In this document: piece after piece, positions 14,048 through 18,369 of the stretch
How positions within the stretch are numbered: the stretch's first letter is position 1
Layout of the letters: each line of letters begins with the position of its first letter
Assembly: GCA_016191985.1 (NCBI GenBank)
Contig: JACPVB010000239.1
Span: forward strand, 1 to 18,369
DNA length: 18,369 nucleotides
From: Chloroflexota bacterium
GTDB lineage: Bacteria > Chloroflexota > Anaerolineae > Anaerolineales > Villigracilaceae
Reading direction: 5' to 3'
Made by a program: the position numbers and the translations under genes
The notes under the pieces: model-generated
Databases searched by the model: none
Seen by the model: only the letters and a program-made list of their open reading frames with translations
Told to the model about the DNA's origin: nothing

Positions 14048-14219
14048 GCGTATCTATTTTCCGTCCGCTGCCCCAAATTCGCCGCATTGCCCAAGACGGT
14101 AAATGAACGTATAGAGGTTTGCATCATTTACGAAACCAAAATTATGATTTTTATTCACGAGTTTCACCAAAAAATTTGGTAAAGTATGAGACAAACGATA
14201 GATTGTGAAGTGAATCCCA

Positions 14220-15224
14220 ATGACCCTTATTGATACCCTCAACCGCCCCCTGCGCGACCTGCGAGTTTCTGTAACCGACCGCTGTAATTTCCGCTGCGTG
14301 TATTGCATGCCCAAGGAAATTTTCGGATCGGACTACCGCTTCCTGCACCGTGATCAGATTTTGACGTTTGAAGAGATTTCACGACTGTCAAAAATTTTCG
14401 TCTCGCACGGCGTTCGTAAAATACGTTTAACGGGCGGCGAACCGCTTGTCCGCAAGGATTTGCCCGAGCTGGTCTCGATGCTCGCCTCCATCCCCAGCCT
14501 GGATCTGACCATGACCACCAACGGCTCCCTGCTCCCCAAATTTGCGCGCGCGCTCAAGGATGCCGGGCTGAAGCGAGTGACCGTCAGTTTGGATTCGCTC
14601 GACAATGAAATTTTCAAAGCCATGAACGATGTGGATTTCCCAGTGGAAAAGGTCATCGAAGGCATGGATGCCGCCGCCGAAGTCGGTCTGGGACCGATCA
14701 AGGTGAACATGGTGGTGAAGCGCGGAGTCAACGAATCGAGCATCCTGCCGATGGCACGCTTCTTCCGTGAGAAGGGCTACATCCTGCGTTTCATCGAATA
14801 CATGGATGTAGGTCACAGCAACGGTTGGCGTATGAACGATGTGGTATCCGCGGCGGAGATCGTCAAAATGATAGACGCCGAAATGCCGCTCGAATCCGCA
14901 GATCCGAATTACCCCGGCGAAGTGGCCGGACGCTGGCGTTACAAGGACGGCAAAGGCGAAGTCGGGATGATCGCATCCGTCACGCAGGCGTTCTGCCGCG
15001 ATTGCAATCGCGCCCGCATCACTGCCGAAGGCCAGCTTTATACCTGTCTGTTCGCCATCAAAGGATACGATTTCCGCGCCATGTTGCGCGAAGGCGCAAC
15101 AGATGATGAAATTTCACAGCAGATCGCGCGGATATGGGGCAAACGCGACGACCGCTATTCAGAGGTCCGTTCTGAAAATACAATCGCCCTGCCCAAAGTG
15201 GAAATGTCCCACATCGGCGGATAG
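14220..15224 (+). CDS. moaA: GTP 3',8-cyclase MoaA (molybdenum cofactor synthesis)
   Basis: The 334-residue radical SAM enzyme converts GTP to 3',8-cyclo-7,8-dihydro-GTP, the first step of molybdenum cofactor synthesis; MoaC acts next. The N-terminal cluster motif is C22-NFR-C26-VY-C29. It is followed by RLTGGEPLVRKDL (SAM-binding GGEP) and TMTTNGSLLP. The C-terminal second cluster is C259-RD-C262 then C276 in ITAEGQLYTC. The protein ends in HIGG, the conserved Gly-Gly tail needed for catalysis in the family. Length is normal. There is no good Shine-Dalgarno before the ATG at 14220, but the sequence LRDLRVSVTDRCNFRC fixes the N-terminus nearby. No other moa/moe gene lies in the window. Confidence 0.97.
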   Translation: MTLIDTLNRPLRDLRVSVTDRCNFRCVYCMPKEIFGSDYRFLHRDQILTFEEISRLSKIFVSHGVRKIRLTGGEPLVRKDLPELVSMLASIPSLDLTMTTNGSLLPKFARALKDAGLKRVTVSLDSLDNEIFKAMNDVDFPVEKVIEGMDAAAEVGLGPIKVNMVVKRGVNESSILPMARFFREKGYILRFIEYMDVGHSNGWRMNDVVSAAEIVKMIDAEMPLESADPNYPGEVAGRWRYKDGKGEVGMIASVTQAFCRDCNRARITAEGQLYTCLFAIKGYDFRAMLREGATDDEISQQIARIWGKRDDRYSEVRSENTIALPKVEMSHIGG

Positions 15225-15299
15225 CCTCTAGCTCAAGCCGGCGGCGAGGATGGCGTGTTTAATTTTTTAAAATAAGCCTCTTGCAAAAGTCAATCGTAG

Positions 15300-15334
15300 G
15301 TCAGGCTACGTGCCCGTAGGGTATTTAGCCTGAC
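15300..15334. repeat. Inverted repeat after moaA
   Basis: GTCAGGCTA (15300-15308) and TAGCCTGAC (15326-15334) are perfect 9-bp arms with a 17-nt loop. There is no U-run. The 201-nt region 15225-15425 between moaA and the HAD gene otherwise shows nothing recognisable. Confidence 0.65.
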
Positions 15335-15425
15335 GCCTTTGAAAATTTGATAGATGTCAGATTGTGCACAACACAGGCAAACCGGCCCTGCAAATACTGA
15401 TGCAAGAGATCTAAAAAGAGGAACC

Positions 15426-16139
15426 TTGTTTTCACCGAAAAAAATCAAAGCCGTGTTATTTGATCTCGACGGAACACTTCGTCATCACATCCCCACTGGC
15501 GGGGATGTTTTTTCAGCCCGCGCCCGCGAGATTGGCCTGCGCATCTCGGACGAGGACGAAATCCGCGCCGAGCGCTGGGAGCATTATTATTTTGCCAGTT
15601 CCCCGGAAATAAAAAAAGATAGCGAAGAATTCAAAGACGATGCTTTCTGGGTGAACTTCGGCCGCAGGAGGCTGGTGGCCCTCGGCTGCAACCCCAAGGA
15701 TGCCGCCGAACTCAGCGCATCCATGTCCGCTTACATGCGCGAGCATTACAAACCCGAAGTGCACGTGCCCGAAGATTCGCGCACGCTTCTCTCGTCCCTT
15801 CAACAGGACGGCTATATTCTGGGCGTCATCTCCAATCGCGATCAGCCTTTCCACGAAGAGCTGAAGAATTTAAAACTGGATACCCATTTCAGCTTTTCGC
15901 TGGCGGGCGGCGAAGTTAATTCCTTCAAACCGGAGCCTGCCATCTTCGAGCATGGATTGAAACGGGCCGGGGTCAATGCAGAGGAAGCCATCTACGTGGG
16001 CGACAATTACTTCGCAGACATCCTCGGCTCGCTTCGCGCCGGGCTGACACCTGTTCTCTACGACCCAAACATTCTCTTCCCCGAAGCAGAATGCACCGTC
16101 ATCAAAACCTTTCGCGAACTGCACGAGATGTTCAAATAG
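15426..16139 (+). CDS. HAD-superfamily hydrolase (phosphatase-like)
   Basis: The protein has about 237 residues. Motif I is FDLDGTL, with nucleophile Asp13 and acid Asp15 counted from the TTG start. A helical cap follows (about residues 25-120). Motif II is VISNRD, motif III the Lys in FKPEP, and motif IV VGDNYFADILGSLRAG. Members hydrolyse small phosphate esters such as phosphoglycolate or sugar phosphates; the substrate is not predictable. The start is uncertain. I prefer TTG at 15426, which follows AAGAGGA closely and places motif I near the N-terminus as is usual. An ATG at 15354 would add 24 residues (SDCAQHRQTGPANTDARD) with no Shine-Dalgarno and no family likeness. A terminator-like hairpin begins 10 nt after the stop. 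Confidence 0.85.
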   Translation: MFSPKKIKAVLFDLDGTLRHHIPTGGDVFSARAREIGLRISDEDEIRAERWEHYYFASSPEIKKDSEEFKDDAFWVNFGRRRLVALGCNPKDAAELSASMSAYMREHYKPEVHVPEDSRTLLSSLQQDGYILGVISNRDQPFHEELKNLKLDTHFSFSLAGGEVNSFKPEPAIFEHGLKRAGVNAEEAIYVGDNYFADILGSLRAGLTPVLYDPNILFPEAECTVIKTFRELHEMFK

Positions 16140-16140
16140 A

Positions 16141-16448
16141 CCTCGTACGACAAGATTTATCTTGTCATTTTTAGGCACCGTGAACATTGCCGTACGACAC
16201 ACTTGCCTGATTTGCTCACCTGCATTGCGCGCAGGCGCAAGGGTAGCAAATCATACGGCTTAAGCCGCACAGTGTCAGGGAGATTTATCTTACGACTCTC
16301 TACCGTACATTTCTCGGTAGTGGGTTTGTGTAAATGATGTAGCACGAGATAGTATCTCGCGCTACGAGCATCGTCATTTATTTCGACCCATCACCCACTT
16401 CTCTCGCAAAAAACACGCAAAGCGAACTTCCCTGGCACTGCCCAGGGC
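16141..16448. repeat. Repeat-rich non-coding region with at least six inverted repeats
   Basis: The 369-nt gap before the malic enzyme gene has no credible gene but many hairpins. TGATTTGCT/AGCAAATCA (16208-16216 and 16245-16253) encloses TTGCGC-GCAG-GCGCAA. There is the palindrome CGGCTTAAGCCG (16256-16267). CTACCG/CGGTAG spans 16300-16320. GTAGCACGAGATA/TATCTCGCGCTAC spans 16339-16365 with one mismatch. CCCTGG/CCAGGG spans 16430-16447. CGTACGACA occurs twice (16144-16152 and 16191-16199), and AGATTTATCTT twice (16154-16164 and 16281-16291). It looks like several dispersed palindromic elements piled together. Confidence 0.75.
16149..16170 (+). terminator. Probable intrinsic terminator of the HAD gene
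   Basis: GACAAGAT (16149-16156) and ATCTTGTC (16159-16166) form a perfect 8-bp stem with a 2-nt loop. It is followed by ATTTTT. The loop is tight, so it may equally be one of the palindromic repeats that fill this gap. Confidence 0.5.
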
Positions 16449-16508
16449 AAGTGTGCGGTACCGAATCTGCAACAAGCGATAAAATGGGATTGAATCAAGG
16501 AGGCACTC

Positions 16509-17858
16509 ATGGCCTGGGAACGAAAGATCATGCGCAAAGTGCGCGTACGCAATTCACAAAGATCGGGCGTGCTGGCAAAACTGTTGACCGCCATCGCCGA
16601 AGCGGGCGGAAACACCGGCAGTATCGTGTTGTTGACGGAAACCACCCAAAACGTGGTACGCGACATCACCGTCACCGCCGAGGATGAAAAACAGCTTGAA
16701 GCCATTCTGGAAGCCATGCGCAGCAACGAAGGCACCAAAGTGCTGGAAGTGCGCGATGAAGTGCTGGAACTTCACCAAAAAGGCAAGATCGCCATCCGTT
16801 CGCGCTACCCGATTGAATCACTCACCACACTGAGAAGAGTCTACACCCCCGGCGTGGCGGAAGTCTGTATGCGGATCGCGAAGGACCCGTCACAGGCGCG
16901 GTTGTATACCAGCATCAGCCATATGGTTGCCATCGTCACCGACGGCACGGCGGTGCTTGGGCTTGGGGATATTGGTCCGCTGGCGGGCATGCCCGTGATG
17001 GAAGGCAAAGCCATGTTGATGGAAACGCTCGTAGGGCTTTCGGGGATTCCGATTTTGCTCAACACGAAAGACCCAAATGAGATCGTCAATGCAGTGGCGG
17101 CCATCGCGCCGACCTTTGCCGCCATTCAACTGGAGGATATTTCCGCGCCGCGCTGTTTCGAGATCGAAGAAAGATTGCAAGCCATGCTTGATATCCCCGT
17201 CATGCACGACGACCAGCACGGCACTGCCGTGGTCTGCACCGCGGCGATGATGGTGGCCTCACGTGAGACCGGCACAGATTTGAACAAGGCTGTTATCGGG
17301 CAGATCGGGCTTGGGGCGGCCGGCCATGCCATCGGTCAAATGATGATGCGTTTGACTGGGAACCCAGTCTATGGCGCGGATTTGAATCCAGATGCGTTAA
17401 CCCGATTCGAATCGGCAGGTGGGAAAAAATCCAATTTAAAAGAGATCATGGAAACCTGCGACATCGTGGTGGCGACGACAGGCGCGCCGAACCTCATCAA
17501 GCCGGAGATGGTCCGCAAGGGACAGATCATCCTCGCGCTTTCCAACCCGAATGCCGAGATCGACCCCGATGTGGCGATGGAACGCGGCGCGGCCTTCGCG
17601 GCGGATGGAAAATCGGTGAACAATGTTTTGGGATTCCCCGGCATCTTCCGGGGCGCAGTGGATTCGTATGCTTCGCGCATCACGCATGAAATGTATCTGG
17701 CCGCCGCCAAGACCATTGCAGATATGACCCCGCCCGGTGAATTGGTGCCCAGCCCACTGGATAAAAAGATCCATCGCGCCGTGGCTCGCGCCGTGGCAGA
17801 GATGGCCATCAAGCAGGGCATCGCCCGCGCGGAATATGTGCCTTATGTGGAAGAGTGA
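16509..17858 (+). CDS. Malic enzyme with N-terminal ACT domain
   Basis: The 449-residue enzyme should oxidatively decarboxylate malate to pyruvate and CO2 with NAD(P). Residues about 8-80 form an ACT-type regulatory domain (VRVRNSQRSGVLAKLLTAIA, NTGSIVL, VVRDITVTAEDEKQLEAILE). The malic enzyme domain has Tyr112 in VYTPGVAEVC, VTDGTAVLGLGDIGPLAG, Lys167 in MEGKAML, and metal ligands E209-D210 in QLEDISAPR and D234-D235 in MHDDQHGTA. The nucleotide-binding domain has IGLGAAGHAIG (266-276), ALSNPNAEIDP and NNVLGFPGIFRGA. ACT domains usually bind amino acids, so allosteric control by one is inferred. The ATG at 16509 has AAGGAGG 7 nt upstream. Its 3' end overlaps the convergent GNAT gene by 16 nt. 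Cofactor choice is not clear. Confidence 0.95.
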   Translation: MAWERKIMRKVRVRNSQRSGVLAKLLTAIAEAGGNTGSIVLLTETTQNVVRDITVTAEDEKQLEAILEAMRSNEGTKVLEVRDEVLELHQKGKIAIRSRYPIESLTTLRRVYTPGVAEVCMRIAKDPSQARLYTSISHMVAIVTDGTAVLGLGDIGPLAGMPVMEGKAMLMETLVGLSGIPILLNTKDPNEIVNAVAAIAPTFAAIQLEDISAPRCFEIEERLQAMLDIPVMHDDQHGTAVVCTAAMMVASRETGTDLNKAVIGQIGLGAAGHAIGQMMMRLTGNPVYGADLNPDALTRFESAGGKKSNLKEIMETCDIVVATTGAPNLIKPEMVRKGQIILALSNPNAEIDPDVAMERGAAFAADGKSVNNVLGFPGIFRGAVDSYASRITHEMYLAAAKTIADMTPPGELVPSPLDKKIHRAVARAVAEMAIKQGIARAEYVPYVEE

Positions 17859-18349
17859 GTTAAGGTCAGGCGCATCTCATGCCATTCCGCGCCGCCATGC
17901 GTGGATTTTGAAAGCCCCGCGTGAATAAAACAAAGCCTCTCGTAATAATCAATCAAGTGCTGTTTGCAGATCAACAGCACTTTTTGTTTGTCCAGTTTTT
18001 TTGCTTCTTCAATAAATCTTAAAGCCAGTTGTTTTGCAATTCCCTGCTTTTGAAATTCGGGCAGAACCCCCAGCGCAAAGATGACCATATTCCTGCCGTT
18101 CGCGTCATGTCCGATCAACTGCTTTAATTCTTCGTCACTGATATCTTCTTTTTCAGTAGCTGCGCCGTTGACCATGCCGACAATTCTTCCATCCAACTCT
18201 GCGACGAAGAAGCCCTGCGGAAACGTCCCCATCCGCAACTGGATGGTTTCCTTCGCTGCCGCTTCTTCCGGCGGCCAACAGGCTGATTCCACCAAATAGC
18301 ATGGATCCAAATCCCCGGGCTGGACTCTGCGAATCAAAACCTCATTCAT
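17843..18349 (-). CDS. GNAT-family N-acetyltransferase (AANAT-like)
   Basis: The 168-residue protein has the GNAT order of elements: VLIRRVQPGDLDPCYLVESA at the N-terminus, GFFVAELDGRIVGMVNGA for the central strands, and motif A with FALGVLPEFQKQGIAKQLAL (the Q-KQGIA acetyl-CoA loop). It continues with KVLLICKQHLIDYYERLCF and ends with HEMRLTLTHSST. The length and the CWPPEEAA segment recall arylalkylamine-N-acetyltransferase-like members, but the substrate is unknown. The ATG at 18349 has GGAG about 13 nt upstream, a longer spacing than usual. The frame is closed just before it, so no longer in-frame start is likely. The stop lies inside the end of the malic enzyme gene. Confidence 0.85.
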   Translation of the reverse strand: MNEVLIRRVQPGDLDPCYLVESACWPPEEAAAKETIQLRMGTFPQGFFVAELDGRIVGMVNGAATEKEDISDEELKQLIGHDANGRNMVIFALGVLPEFQKQGIAKQLALRFIEEAKKLDKQKVLLICKQHLIDYYERLCFIHAGLSKSTHGGAEWHEMRLTLTHSST

Positions 18350-18369
18350 TGGGAATCACAATCTCCTTC

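Noticed and set aside
13945..14219. Molybdenum cofactor riboswitch before moaA
   Set aside because: The A/T-rich sequence shows only short palindromes and none of the conserved Moco-element blocks.
16141..16448. CRISPR array
   Set aside because: The repeats are palindromic, of different sequence, and not evenly spaced with unique spacers.

Overview
The window looks like chromosomal DNA of a member of the Chloroflexota, most likely Anaerolineae. This is an inference from gene content and style, not from a marker gene. The clues are an FMN-riboswitch-controlled ABC importer with a NMT1/THI5-like binding lipoprotein, a T-box in front of a valS operon, lipobox lipoproteins, a PIN-TRAM membrane protein, and many short palindromic repeats, some of them inside coding sequence. 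No rRNA, tRNA, transposase, phage gene or CRISPR array was seen.

Layout. Positions 1-1132 (minus) hold an OmpR-type two-component pair, the kinase cut by the window edge. Positions 1415-3994 (plus) hold a GT-C/GT39-like membrane glycosyltransferase, a small lipoprotein of unknown role and a GlsB/YeaQ-type membrane protein, closed by a bidirectional terminator at 4038-4062. Positions 4067-7013 (minus) form one regulatory unit: promoter, FMN riboswitch, intrinsic terminator, then permease, binding lipoprotein and ATPase. This is best read as a riboflavin (flavin) importer of the RibXY type. Positions 7038-7938 (minus) hold a 2[4Fe-4S] ferredoxin and a YhhY-like GNAT acetyltransferase.

Positions 7999-12003 (minus) form a second RNA-controlled operon: a near-consensus sigma-70 promoter, a T-box leader with a readable GUC (valine) specifier, a TPR plus alpha/beta-hydrolase protein, and valS coupled to it by a 4-nt overlap. 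The valS gene carries three in-frame repeat-like inserts. Divergently, a TauE/SafE-type permease (12106-12870) has three 11-bp direct repeats where its -35 box should be. It ends exactly where a convergent PIN-TRAM gene (12871-13944) ends. Then follow moaA (14220-15224), a HAD hydrolase (15426-16139), about 370 bp of non-coding repeat-rich DNA, an ACT-domain malic enzyme (16509-17858) and a convergent GNAT gene overlapping it by 16 bp (17843-18349).

The most interesting material is regulatory: (1) an FMN riboswitch whose otherwise canonical L2 loop is interrupted by a 26-nt hairpin; (2) a valine T-box whose first gene is a hydrolase rather than valS; (3) palindromic sequence incorporated into the ValRS reading frame; (4) an 11-bp-period operator upstream of the TauE-type gene.
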